Source: Kocuria rosea subsp. polaris (GTDB lineage: Bacteria > Actinomycetota > Actinomycetes > Actinomycetales > Micrococcaceae). From it: DNA of 64,000 nt. Location: assembly GCF_001483755.1 (NCBI RefSeq), contig NZ_LQBK01000002.1, positions 195,041-259,040 on the forward strand. The letters run 5' to 3'. This document shows, piece after piece, positions 48,171 to 56,365 of this stretch; position 1 is the first letter of the stretch, and every line of letters begins with the position of its first letter. The position numbers were made by a program, and so were the translations under genes. The notes under the pieces were generated by a model. It was not told the DNA's origin and searched no databases. It saw only the letters and a program-made list of their open reading frames with translations.

Positions 48171-49178
48171 GTGCTCATCGCACAGCGCCCCACCCTCTCT
48201 GAAGAGGTCGTGGCCGACAACCGGTCCCGCTTCGTGATCGAACCGCTCGAGCCCGGCTTCGGCTACACCCTCGGCAACTCCCTCCGCCGCACCCTCCTGT
48301 CCTCGATCCCCGGTGCTGCCGTGACCAGCATCCGGCTCGACGGGGTGCTCCACGAGTTCTCCACCGTGGAGGGCGTCAAGGAGGACGTCTCCGAGGTCAT
48401 CCTCAACATCAAGAAGCTCGCCGTCTCCTCGGAGCAGGACGAGCCCGTCGTCGCCTACCTGCGCAAGCAGGGCCCCGGCGTCGTCACCGCGGCGGACATC
48501 ACGGCCCCCGCCGGCGTGGAGATCCACAACCCGGACCTGCACATCGCGACCCTCAACGCGAAGGGCCAGCTCGAGCTCGAGCTGACCATCGAGCGCGGGC
48601 GCGGCTACGTCTCCGCCGCCCAGAACAAGGCCGGGGACGCGGAGATCGGGCGCATCCCGGTCGACTCGATCTACTCGCCCGTCCTGAAGGTGACCTTCCG
48701 CGTGGAGGCCACCCGTGTGGAGCAGCGCACCGACTTCGACAAGCTGGTCCTGGACGTGGAGACCAAGGAGGCCATCACCCCGCGTGACGCCGTGGCCTCC
48801 GCCGGCACCACCCTGGTCGAGCTGTTCGGTCTCGCCCGGGAGCTCAACACGGCCGCCGAGGGCATCGAGATCGGGCCCTCGCCGACCGATGCCGCGATGG
48901 CCGCCGACATGGCGCTGCCCATCGAGGACCTCGAGCTCACCGTGCGGTCCTACAACTGCCTCAAGCGCGAGGGCATCCACACCGTGGGTGAGCTCGTGGG
49001 CCGTTCCGAGGCGGACCTGATGGACATCCGCAACTTCGGCGCCAAGTCGATCGACGAGGTCAAGGCCAAGCTCGTCGACCTCGGGCTGTCCCTCAAGGAC
49101 TCGCCCCCCGGCTTCGACCTCGCCGCTCGCGCCGCCGCGATCGACGACGAGAACCCGTTCGACGACGACGACCACTAG
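48171..49178 (+). CDS. rpoA: DNA-directed RNA polymerase subunit alpha
   Basis: RpoA dimerises to start RNA polymerase assembly; its C-terminal domain binds UP elements and activators. The 335-residue product has the N-terminal domain ([28 protein letters not shown]) and the C-terminal helix-hairpin-helix domain ([32 protein letters not shown]), followed by an acidic tail. The GTG at 48171 has GAAAGGAA upstream. rplQ follows. Confidence 0.98.
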   Translation: MLIAQRPTLSEEVVADNRSRFVIEPLEPGFGYTLGNSLRRTLLSSIPGAAVTSIRLDGVLHEFSTVEGVKEDVSEVILNIKKLAVSSEQDEPVVAYLRKQGPGVVTAADITAPAGVEIHNPDLHIATLNAKGQLELELTIERGRGYVSAAQNKAGDAEIGRIPVDSIYSPVLKVTFRVEATRVEQRTDFDKLVLDVETKEAITPRDAVASAGTTLVELFGLARELNTAAEGIEIGPSPTDAAMAADMALPIEDLELTVRSYNCLKREGIHTVGELVGRSEADLMDIRNFGAKSIDEVKAKLVDLGLSLKDSPPGFDLAARAAAIDDENPFDDDDH

Positions 49179-49245
49179 TCCTTCCCGCTGAAGTCCCACC
49201 GGCCGCCCGGCACGGACGGGACGAACTTCCAGGAGATCAACAACC

Positions 49246-50007
49246 ATGCCTACTCCCACCAAGGGACCCCGCCTCGGAGGCGGACCCGCGCACGAGCGCC
49301 TGATGCTGGCGAACCTGTCGCAGCAGCTGTTCGAGCACAAGCGCATCACCACCACCGTGACGAAGGCGAAGCGGATGCGTCCCTACGCCGAGCGCCTGAT
49401 CACCTTCGCCAAGCGCGGTGACCTGGCCGCCCGCCGTCGCGTGCTGGCGCAACTGAGCGACAAGTCCGTGGTGCACGAGCTGTTCACGACCATCGCCTCG
49501 GCGATGGAGGACCGCAACGGCGGCTACACCCGGATCACGAAGATCGGCAACCGCAAGGGCGACAACGCCCCCATGGCCGTGATCGAGCTCGTGATGGAGC
49601 CCGTCGCGACCAAGGCCACCGTCGCCGAGGCCGAGCGCGCCACCGAGAAGGCCGCCCCGGCCCCCGCCGCCCCGGTCGACACCCCGGCCGACTCCACCGC
49701 CGGTGAGGTCGCCGCCGAGGAGATCCCCGCCGACGAGCAGGCCCCCGAGGTCGGCTCCGAGCAGGCCGCCGAGGTCGCCGCCGAGAACACCGACGCGGAG
49801 TTCCCCGGCTCGCACGCCCCGCTCGAGTCCGGCGAGGCCCCCGAGGGCTTCGAGGTCAAGGGCAACAAGAACTCGATGAAGTACCACGTGCCCGGCTCGC
49901 GCTGGTACACGGGGACCACCGCCGAGATCTGGTTCGACTCCCCGGCCAACGCCGAGGCCGCCGGCTTCCAGCCGGCCGGTGGCGCCGCCGCGCAGAAGAT
50001 GCGCTGA
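49246..50007 (+). CDS. rplQ: 50S ribosomal protein L17 with extra C-terminal domain
   Basis: Residues 1 to about 117 are a normal L17 ([22 protein letters not shown] and on to MAVIELVME), a tunnel-exit protein. After it comes an acidic Ala/Glu/Pro linker (about 118-190) and a C-terminal module (about 195-253: [22 protein letters not shown] then [18 protein letters not shown]). The module resembles the small domain NCBI names sunset in other actinobacterial proteins. E. coli L17 has 127 residues; this has 253. Similar fusions are known to me in Micrococcales. What the module does is unknown. Confidence 0.96.
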   Translation: MPTPTKGPRLGGGPAHERLMLANLSQQLFEHKRITTTVTKAKRMRPYAERLITFAKRGDLAARRRVLAQLSDKSVVHELFTTIASAMEDRNGGYTRITKIGNRKGDNAPMAVIELVMEPVATKATVAEAERATEKAAPAPAAPVDTPADSTAGEVAAEEIPADEQAPEVGSEQAAEVAAENTDAEFPGSHAPLESGEAPEGFEVKGNKNSMKYHVPGSRWYTGTTAEIWFDSPANAEAAGFQPAGGAAAQKMR

Positions 50008-50032
50008 CCGGGCCCGCTCGGACAGACACCGT

Positions 50033-50065
50033 GACGCCGCCGGGGACCTGGTCCCCGGCGGCGTC
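50033..50065 (+). terminator. Terminator after rplQ
   Basis: A perfect 15-bp stem (50033-50047 / 50051-50065) with the loop CTG lies 25 bp after rplQ. Confidence 0.75.
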
Positions 50066-50119
50066 GTCGTGCCCGCCGACCCCCTGACCACACCCCAGGA
50101 GCACCCCCAGGAGCTGAGC

Positions 50120-51088
50120 ATGAGCCCGTCCGTCCCCGCCGTGCGCGTGAGGATCGACCTCGCCTACGACGGCGCGCCGTTCTCCGGGTGGGCCCGGCAG
50201 CCGGGGCTGCCCACCGTCCAGGGAGCCCTGGAGGACGCCCTCGCCGTGCTGGTCCGCCGGGACGTGCGGGTCGCGGTGGCCGGGCGGACGGACACGGGCG
50301 TGCACGCGCGCGGCCAGGTGGTGCACCTGGACCTCGCGCCGGCGGAGTGGGCCGCGCTGGCCCGCGGCCGGGACGAGGACCCGGCGCTCGCCCTCGAGCG
50401 CCGCCTGACCGGGGCGCTGGCGCACGTCCTGGGCCGCGGCCGCCGGGAGCGGGGGCTGCCGGAGTGCCCGGGGGCGGTGGTCGTCCGCCGCGCGAGCGCC
50501 GCCCCGGCCGGCTTCGACGCCCGCTTCTCCGCCGTCTCCCGCCGGTACAGCTACCGGATCGACGACGGCGCGGCGGGCCGGGACCCGCTGACCCGGCACC
50601 TGACGTGGTGGTCGAAGGACGTGCTCGACGTCCCCGTGATGGCCGGGGCGGTGCGGGAGCTGGTGGGCCTGCACGACTTCCTGTCCTTCTGCCGCCCGCG
50701 CGAGGGCGCCACCACGGTGCGGGAGGTCCTGGACGTGTCCGTCGCCCGGGACCCCGGCGGGCTGGTGGTGCTGGAGATCGAGGCGGACGCCTTCTGCCAC
50801 CACATGGTCCGCTCCGTCGTCGGCGCGGCCGCGCGCGTGGGCGCGGGCCGCGAGGACCCCGACTGGCTCGGCCGGCGGCTCGCGGAGCGGGTCCGGGACG
50901 CCCGGGTGCTGATGGCCCCGGCGCACGCCCTCGTGCTCGAGGAGGTCCGCTACCCGGGGGACGCCGCCCTGGGGGAGCGGGCCGAGCGCACCCGGGCGCT
51001 GCGCGATCCCGTGGGTCCCCGCCGGCCGCCCCGGGACGGGGACGGGCCGGCGGGCGCCGGCGGTCCCGGCCGCCCGCGGGGAGATTGA
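50120..51088 (+). CDS. truA: tRNA pseudouridine(38-40) synthase TruA
   Basis: TruA makes pseudouridine at positions 38-40 of the tRNA anticodon arm. The 322-residue product has RIDLAYDGAPFSGWARQPGLPTVQG and the catalytic Asp in AGRTDTGVHARGQV. FCHHMVRSVVGAA is the conserved C-terminal motif. The C-terminal tail (about 290-322) is Pro/Arg/Gly-rich and divergent. The ATG at 50120 has AGGAG 5-6 nt upstream. rplQ-truA-rplM-rpsI is a common order. Confidence 0.95.
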   Translation: MSPSVPAVRVRIDLAYDGAPFSGWARQPGLPTVQGALEDALAVLVRRDVRVAVAGRTDTGVHARGQVVHLDLAPAEWAALARGRDEDPALALERRLTGALAHVLGRGRRERGLPECPGAVVVRRASAAPAGFDARFSAVSRRYSYRIDDGAAGRDPLTRHLTWWSKDVLDVPVMAGAVRELVGLHDFLSFCRPREGATTVREVLDVSVARDPGGLVVLEIEADAFCHHMVRSVVGAAARVGAGREDPDWLGRRLAERVRDARVLMAPAHALVLEEVRYPGDAALGERAERTRALRDPVGPRRPPRDGDGPAGAGGPGRPRGD

Positions 51089-51118
51089 CCGCCGGATCCT
51101 CCGGGTGTATGGCCCGAG

Positions 51119-51147
51119 TGGTCAACGGCCGCTCCATCCGGTAACGT
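51119..51147 (+). promoter_or_regulatory. Promoter of rplM-rpsI
   Basis: TGGTCA (51119-51124) and TAACGT (51142-51147) are spaced by 17 bp. The leader to rplM is about 195 nt; no known motif was recognised in it. Confidence 0.6.
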
Positions 51148-51348
51148 GGGGTGCTGTTGTGCGTGTCCCGCCTCGGTTCACGTGTACCCGGATCCGCCGT
51201 CCAGTTGCAGGACGCATGGCGGTCCGGTGCACCGGGGTCTCGGGCACCGGATGCAGCTCGGCCCTCACCCGAGCCCCGGACGGCACACCGAGAAACGGCG
51301 TGATCCCAACTAGCGCCACCGAGATAACCCGAACGAAGGCAAACTAAC

Positions 51349-51792
51349 GTGCGTACGTACACCCCGAAGCCCGGTGACATCCAGCGCCAGTGGCACGTCA
51401 TCGATGCCACCGACGTCGTCCTGGGTCGTCTTGCCAGCCAGACCGCAACGCTGCTGCGCGGAAAGCACAAGCCGACCTTTGCTCCCCACGTGGACGCCGG
51501 TGATTTCGTCATCATCATCAACGCCGAGAAGGTGGCCCTGACCGGCTCCAAGCTCGAGAAGAAGCGGGCCTACCGCCACTCCGGCTACCCGGGCGGGCTC
51601 AAGTCCAGCTCCTACGCCGAGCTGCTGGAGAAGCACCCGGTCCGCGCCGTGGAGAAGGCCATCCGTGGCATGCTCCCGAAGAACAAGCTGGCCGCCCAGC
51701 AGATGTCCAAGCTCAAGGTCTACGCCGGCCCGGAGCACCCGCACGGTGCCCAGCAGCCGCAGACCTTCGAGTTCACCCAGGTCGCCCAGTAA
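51349..51792 (+). CDS. rplM: 50S ribosomal protein L13
   Basis: L13 is an early 50S assembly protein. The 147-residue product has [39 protein letters not shown] and ends with the [12 protein letters not shown] motif. The GTG at 51349 is the actinobacterial start. rpsI follows 33 bp later. Confidence 0.98.
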   Translation: MRTYTPKPGDIQRQWHVIDATDVVLGRLASQTATLLRGKHKPTFAPHVDAGDFVIIINAEKVALTGSKLEKKRAYRHSGYPGGLKSSSYAELLEKHPVRAVEKAIRGMLPKNKLAAQQMSKLKVYAGPEHPHGAQQPQTFEFTQVAQ

Positions 51793-51825
51793 CCGGGCCT
51801 ACGACAGAAACTAGCGAGGAACATC

Positions 51826-52332
51826 GTGGCTCAGAATACTGAAGAGCAGAACATCGTGGACGGCGAGGAGCAGCTGAGCAGCTACACCTCCGAGTCCGCC
51901 CCCGCCGAGGAGACCGAGGTCGCCGCCGAGCGCCCGGCCCTGACCGTCTCCGGCCAGGCCGTCGGCCGCCGCAAGGAGGCCGTGGCCCGCGTGCGCGTCG
52001 TCCCCGGCTCCGGCCAGTGGACCGTGAACGGCCGCACCCTGGAGAACTACTTCCCGAACAAGCTGCACCAGCAGGAGGTCAACGACCCCTTCAAGGTGCT
52101 CGAGCTCGAGGGCGCCTACGACGTCATCGCCCGCATCCACGGCGGCGGCCCCTCCGGCCAGGCCGGCGCCCTGCGCCACGGCGTGGCGCGCGCGCTGAAC
52201 GAGATCGACGTGGAGAACAACCGCCCGACCCTCAAGAAGGCCGGCTTCCTGACGCGCGACCCGCGCGTCATCGAGCGCAAGAAGGCCGGGCTCAAGAAGG
52301 CCCGCAAGGCCCCGCAGTACTCGAAGCGCTGA
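51826..52332 (+). CDS. rpsI: 30S ribosomal protein S9
   Basis: S9 reaches the P-site tRNA with its C-terminal SKR. The 168-residue product has a roughly 40-residue acidic N-terminal extension, then [25 protein letters not shown] and the end [11 protein letters not shown]. The GTG start follows AGCGAGGAA. A 20-bp terminator follows. Confidence 0.98.
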   Translation: MAQNTEEQNIVDGEEQLSSYTSESAPAEETEVAAERPALTVSGQAVGRRKEAVARVRVVPGSGQWTVNGRTLENYFPNKLHQQEVNDPFKVLELEGAYDVIARIHGGGPSGQAGALRHGVARALNEIDVENNRPTLKKAGFLTRDPRVIERKKAGLKKARKAPQYSKR

Positions 52333-52364
52333 TCGGAGGGCCGGCCCGGCCCGCCCTCGGCCCC

Positions 52365-52410
52365 ACGGACCCCGTCCGACCCGGTGCACCCCGGGTCGGA
52401 CGGGGTCCGT
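52365..52410 (+). terminator. Terminator after rpsI
   Basis: A perfect 20-bp stem (52365-52384 / 52391-52410) with a 6-nt loop is followed by TCGTT. It is the longest perfect terminator here. Confidence 0.85.
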
Positions 52411-52451
52411 TCGTTAACGCCCGCCTGCCGCCGTCCGGGGCGCGGGGAACG

Positions 52452-52457
52452 TAGGAT
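52452..52457 (+). promoter_or_regulatory. glmM promoter -10 (leaderless type)
   Basis: TAGGAT stands only 8 nt before the glmM ATG, so transcription should start at or next to the start codon. The G-run between them may also act as a weak ribosome site. Confidence 0.55.
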
Positions 52458-52465
52458 GGGGGGCG

Positions 52466-53821
52466 ATGTCTAGATTATTCGGAACGGACGGCGTGCGCGG
52501 GCTCGCGAACGACCTCCTCACAGCCAACATGACCCTGGACCTGGCCCAGGCGGCCGCGATCGTGCTCGGCCACGGCCACGCACGCGAGGGGCGGCGCCCC
52601 ACGGCGGTCGTCGCGCGGGACGGCCGCGCCAGCGGCGAGTTCCTCAGCGCGGCCGTCACCGCGGGCCTGGCCGGGTCGGGCGTGGACGTCCACGACGCCG
52701 GCGTCCTGCCGACCCCCGCGCTGGCCTACCTCGTGGCGGACGTCGACGCCGACTTCGGCGTGATGATCTCCGCCTCGCACAACCCGGCCCCCGACAACGG
52801 GATCAAGTTCCTGGCCCACGGCGGGCGGAAGCTGCCCGACCGGGTGGAGGACGAGATCCAGCAGGTCTACGAGTCCGGGGACTTCCGGCGCCCCACCGGC
52901 GCCGGCGTCGGGCGCATCCACCTGCTCACGGACGCGGAGGACCGCTACGTCCTGCACCTCGTGGGCGCCATCCCGCACCGGCTGGAGGGGCTGCGCGTGG
53001 TCCTGGACTGCGCCAACGGCGCGGCCAGCGGGGTGTCCCCGGACGCGTTCCGCGGCGCGGGCGCCGAGGTGCACGTCATCGGCGCGGAGCCCGACGGCCT
53101 GAACATCAACGACGGCTGCGGCTCGACCCACCTGGAGCCCCTCCGGCGGGCCGTCGTCGAGCTCGGCGCCGACCTCGGGATCGCGCACGACGGCGACGCC
53201 GACCGCTGCCTCGCCGTGGACGCCACGGGCCGGGAGGTGGACGGGGACCAGATCATGGCGATCCTGGCCCTGGCGCTCAAGGACGCGGGCCGGCTCGTGG
53301 ACGACACGCTCGTGGCCACCGTGATGAGCAACCTCGGGCTCAAGCTCGCCCTGCGCGAGGCCGGGATCGACGTGCGCGAGACCGCCGTGGGGGACCGCTA
53401 CGTCCTCGAGACGATGACCGAGCACGGGTACAACCTGGGCGGCGAGCAGTCCGGCCACGTCATCATGTCCGACTTCGCCACCACCGGCGACGGGCTGCTG
53501 ACCGGGCTGATGCTGGCCTCGCGCGTGGCCCAGACCCGTGCGCCGCTCGCGGACCTGGCCCGGGTCATGACGCGGCTGCCGCAGGTGCTGCTCAACGTGC
53601 GCGGCGTGGACCGCGCCGCGGTGGGCTCCAACCCCGGGGTGCAGGCCGCCGTCGCGGAGGTCGAGCAGCGCCTCGGCGAGACGGGCCGCGTGCTGCTGCG
53701 GCCCTCGGGGACCGAGCCCGTGGTCCGCGTGATGGTCGAGGCGGCGTCCGAGGACGTCGCCCGGGCCGAGACGGAGTTCCTCGCCGCCGTGGTGGAGCGC
53801 GAGCTGGCCCTGACCGTCTGA
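52466..53821 (+). CDS. glmM: Phosphoglucosamine mutase
   Basis: GlmM converts glucosamine-6-phosphate (made by GlmS, at 59705) to glucosamine-1-phosphate for peptidoglycan. The 451-residue product has the phosphoserine loop [15 protein letters not shown] (Ser104), the metal loop HDGDADRC, the sugar loop GEQSGH and the phosphate-binding [12 protein letters not shown]. The ATG at 52466 ([12 protein letters not shown]) is the only sensible start. Confidence 0.98.
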   Translation: MSRLFGTDGVRGLANDLLTANMTLDLAQAAAIVLGHGHAREGRRPTAVVARDGRASGEFLSAAVTAGLAGSGVDVHDAGVLPTPALAYLVADVDADFGVMISASHNPAPDNGIKFLAHGGRKLPDRVEDEIQQVYESGDFRRPTGAGVGRIHLLTDAEDRYVLHLVGAIPHRLEGLRVVLDCANGAASGVSPDAFRGAGAEVHVIGAEPDGLNINDGCGSTHLEPLRRAVVELGADLGIAHDGDADRCLAVDATGREVDGDQIMAILALALKDAGRLVDDTLVATVMSNLGLKLALREAGIDVRETAVGDRYVLETMTEHGYNLGGEQSGHVIMSDFATTGDGLLTGLMLASRVAQTRAPLADLARVMTRLPQVLLNVRGVDRAAVGSNPGVQAAVAEVEQRLGETGRVLLRPSGTEPVVRVMVEAASEDVARAETEFLAAVVERELALTV

Positions 53822-53850
53822 GCCGCCCGTCCCGCCCCGGGACGCGAGGG

Positions 53851-53880
53851 AGGCCCGCACCGTGATCACGGTGCGGGCCT
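53851..53880. terminator. Bidirectional terminator between glmM and mscL
   Basis: A perfect 30-bp palindrome centred on TGATCA lies between the convergent glmM and mscL genes and would form the same hairpin in both transcripts. Confidence 0.8.
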
Positions 53881-53901
53881 CCGGCGCGTCCGGGGACGGG
53901 G

Positions 53902-54294
53902 TCAGGTGCGCCGGTGCAGGGCGTCGCGGATCTCGGTGAGCAGCTGCACCTGGGCGTCGGCCTCCTCCTCGGCCGGGTCGACGCCGAGGCGGCGGTTGCG
54001 GGCCTCGATCATCCTGTTCATGGGCAGCACGATCGCGAAGTACACGGCGGCGGCCACGAGCAGGAAGTTCACGAGCGCGGTGAGCAGGACGCCGAACCGG
54101 ACGTCGTTGCCGTTGACGGTGAGCACCGCGAAGGAGTCGAAGTTCGGCGAGCCGACCAGCGCGGAGATGAGCGGCATCAGCACCGCCTCGACCATGGCGT
54201 TGACCACCTGGGCGAAGGCCGCGCCGATGATCACGGCCACGGCCAGGTCCAGCACGTTGCCCTTCATGATGAATTCCTTGAACCCCTTGAGCAT
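53902..54294 (-). CDS. mscL: Large-conductance mechanosensitive channel MscL
   Basis: MscL opens under membrane tension to release solutes in osmotic downshock. The 130-residue product has MLKGFKEFIMKGNVLDLAVAVIIGAAF (N-terminal helix and TM1), TM2 around GVLLTALVNFLLVAAAVYFAIVLPM and the C-terminal cytoplasmic helix. The ATG at 54294 is the family start; a GTG two codons upstream is possible. A -10 TACGCT is 6 nt upstream, so the mRNA may be leaderless. Confidence 0.97.
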   Translation of the reverse strand: MLKGFKEFIMKGNVLDLAVAVIIGAAFAQVVNAMVEAVLMPLISALVGSPNFDSFAVLTVNGNDVRFGVLLTALVNFLLVAAAVYFAIVLPMNRMIEARNRRLGVDPAEEEADAQVQLLTEIRDALHRRT

Positions 54295-54300
54295 GCTCAC

Positions 54301-54306
54301 AGCGTA
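54301..54306 (-). promoter_or_regulatory. mscL promoter -10 (leaderless type)
   Basis: On the minus strand TACGCT is followed by GTGAGC and then the mscL ATG. The 6-nt spacing puts the transcript start at the ATG. Confidence 0.5.
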
Positions 54307-54379
54307 GAGGGTGACCGCCGGGCCGGGGCGCCGGGACGCGGGCGACGGCCGCGCACGCGGGGCCGGTCCCTGGCCGGGG

Positions 54380-55237
54380 TCAGCCGGCGGCGGGCCCGTA
54401 GTCCGGGGCCGGCGGCAGGCCCGAGAACTCCTCGAGCGTGGCCGCGCCCGAGCGCACCAGCTCCCGGGCCCGCTCCGGGCCCAGGTAGCGCAGGTGCCAC
54501 GGCTCGTACCAGTAGCCGGTGGTGCCGTGCTCGCCCCACGGGTAGCGGACCACGAAGCCGTGCTCCGGCCCGTGCTCGGCCACCCACGCGGCGGCGGCCG
54601 TGCCGTCGAAGCACACCTGCAGGTCGCACCCGGAGCCGTCGCCGACGTCCACGGCCAGGCCCGTCTGGTGCTCCGAGTGGCCCGGCCGGGCGGACGCCGT
54701 GTCGGCGGCCGCGCGGCCCTTCCGCGCGACCCACCCGGCGTACGTGCCGGACTGCTCGGCGAAGGAGCGGTAGCCCGACACGATCCGGATCGGCACGCCG
54801 TCCGCCCGGGCCGCGGCGAGCAGCCCCCGCGCCGCGGCGGCCGCCTCGGGGCGCAGGAGGTGCCCCTCGACGTCCTCGAGCGCGGCGGGGGCCCAGTCCG
54901 GCGGGTCCAGGGGCCGCCGCTTGTTGACCACCACGGCGAGCGAGGCGGGGTCGTCGAGGTCGGGACCCGCACCCGGCTCCGCGGCGGGACCGGTGCCCGG
55001 TGCTGTCGTCGCCGCACCGGGCGGAGGCGCCGCGGCGGAGGGGGCCGAACCGGAGGGGGCGGGGCCGGAGGACGCCGGGCCGGAATGAGCCGGGCCGGAG
55101 GACGCCGGGACGGAGGGCGCGGCGGCGGCCGGTGGGGTCCCGGCGGGCTCCGGGGGAGCGCCCCCGGGATCCGGCGCGCACCCGGTCACGAGCAGCACGG
55201 CGGCCAGCAGGAGGGCGCCGGTGCGCGGGGCGCCCAT
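54380..55237 (-). CDS. D,D-carboxypeptidase-like lipoprotein (peptidase M15B, VanY family)
   Basis: The 285-residue product has a lipoprotein signal (about 1-20, lipobox LVTGC, Cys20), a Ser/Pro/Ala/Gly-rich linker (about 23-80) and a VanY-type zinc peptidase domain. The SxHxxGxAxD-like motif is SEHQTGLAVD (188-197) and the second is EPWHLRY (His248). Such enzymes trim the terminal D-Ala of peptidoglycan stem peptides or L,D/D,D bonds outside the membrane. Its ATG overlaps the coaA stop by 1 bp (TGATG on the minus strand). Nothing suggests vancomycin resistance: there is no vanHAX context. Confidence 0.88.
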   Translation of the reverse strand: MGAPRTGALLLAAVLLVTGCAPDPGGAPPEPAGTPPAAAAPSVPASSGPAHSGPASSGPAPSGSAPSAAAPPPGAATTAPGTGPAAEPGAGPDLDDPASLAVVVNKRRPLDPPDWAPAALEDVEGHLLRPEAAAAARGLLAAARADGVPIRIVSGYRSFAEQSGTYAGWVARKGRAAADTASARPGHSEHQTGLAVDVGDGSGCDLQVCFDGTAAAAWVAEHGPEHGFVVRYPWGEHGTTGYWYEPWHLRYLGPERARELVRSGAATLEEFSGLPPAPDYGPAAG

Positions 55238-56193
55238 CAGTTCTTGCGCAGGAGCACGCGCCGGATGGAGTGGTCGGAGTCCTTGGAGAGGATCAGCCGG
55301 GCGCGGCCGCGCGTCGGCTGCACGTTCTCGATCAGGTTCGGCTCGTTGATCCGCCGCCAGATGCCGGTGGCGGTGGCCACGGCCCCGTCGTCGGAGAGGT
55401 CGGCGTAGCGGTGGAAGTAGGACCCGGGGTCGGCGAAGGCCGAGTAGCGCAGGGCCTGGAAGCGCTCCACGTACCACCGCTCGATGTCCCCGGGCCGGGC
55501 GTCCACGTAGATCGAGAAGTCGAAGAAGTCGCTCAGCGCCAGCGCCGCCCGGTCCCCGGGGCCCACCTTGGCGGGGGCGAGGACGTTGAGCCCCTCGATG
55601 ATGACCACGTCCGGGCGGGTCACCACGATCTCCTCGCCGGGCAGGATGTCGTAGCTGTGGTGCGAGTACCGGGGGGCCCGCACCTCGGGGGCGCCCGACT
55701 TGATCTTCGCGACGAAGCGCAGCAGGGCGCGCCGGTCGTAGGACTCCGGGAACCCCTTGCGGTCCATGAGCCCGCGGCGCTGGAGCTCCGCGTTGGGGTA
55801 CAGGAACCCGTCCGTGGTGATGAGCTGCACGTTGGGGGTGGACGGCCACCGGGACAGCAGCTCGCGCAGGAGCCGGGCGGTGGTGGACTTGCCGGCGGCC
55901 ACGGACCCGGCGATGCCGATCACGAACGGCGTCCGGGCGTGCTCCTCGCCCAGGAAGGCGTTGGTCGAGGCGTTGAGCCGGTTCGAGGACTCGTCGTAGA
56001 GGGTCAGCAGCCGCGAGAGGGGGAGGTACACCTCGCGCACCTCCTCGACGTCGAGCCGGTCGCCGAGGCCGCGCAGGTTCTCGATCTCCCGGGAGGTGAG
56101 CGGGACGTCGATCTCGTGGGAGAGCCGCGACCAGGTCTGCCGGTCGAGCTCCACGAAGGGCGAGGTGCGGTCGCTCAGCGTAGATGCGGTCAT
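55237..56193 (-). CDS. coaA: Pantothenate kinase, type I
   Basis: CoaA phosphorylates pantothenate, the first step of CoA synthesis, and is usually inhibited by CoA. The 318-residue product has the P-loop [12 protein letters not shown] (93-104), [24 protein letters not shown] and the C-terminal [18 protein letters not shown]. The ATG at 56193 ([18 protein letters not shown]) is the family start; the frame open upstream to 56340 is not supported. A TAGACT -10 lies 7 nt upstream, so it may be leaderless. It is coupled to the VanY-like gene. Confidence 0.97.
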   Translation of the reverse strand: MTASTLSDRTSPFVELDRQTWSRLSHEIDVPLTSREIENLRGLGDRLDVEEVREVYLPLSRLLTLYDESSNRLNASTNAFLGEEHARTPFVIGIAGSVAAGKSTTARLLRELLSRWPSTPNVQLITTDGFLYPNAELQRRGLMDRKGFPESYDRRALLRFVAKIKSGAPEVRAPRYSHHSYDILPGEEIVVTRPDVVIIEGLNVLAPAKVGPGDRAALALSDFFDFSIYVDARPGDIERWYVERFQALRYSAFADPGSYFHRYADLSDDGAVATATGIWRRINEPNLIENVQPTRGRARLILSKDSDHSIRRVLLRKN

Positions 56194-56200
56194 CGACCAC

Positions 56201-56206
56201 AGTCTA
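56201..56206 (-). promoter_or_regulatory. coaA promoter -10 (leaderless type)
   Basis: On the minus strand TAGACT is followed by GTGGTCG and then the coaA ATG. There is no ribosome-binding site in these 7 nt. Confidence 0.55.
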
Positions 56207-56285
56207 GACCGAGCCCGGACGCGTGCGGCGAACGGCAGACAGGCGCGGTACCCGGGTGTAGATTTGGTCTCGACCGGGCACCGGC

Positions 56286-56301
56286 TGTGATCTGCCTCAC
56301 A
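56286..56301 (+). promoter_or_regulatory. CRP/GlxR-type binding site upstream of mtlA
   Basis: TGTGATCTGCCTCACA matches the CRP/GlxR consensus TGTGA-N6-TCACA in both half-sites. It lies in the divergent coaA-mtlA gap, 64 bp before the mtlA ATG. Mannitol genes are classical targets of cAMP-dependent regulation in other bacteria. Confidence 0.65.
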
Positions 56302-56365
56302 GTGGCACGCTGTGCGGGCGCTCCGCCGGAGGAGCACCACCTCGTTCGAGAGTCAGGACAGCACC

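Noticed and set aside
54380-55237. Vancomycin-resistance VanY
   Set aside because: The fold matches, but the gene is coupled to coaA and there is no vanRS or vanHAX; a housekeeping peptidoglycan carboxypeptidase is more likely.
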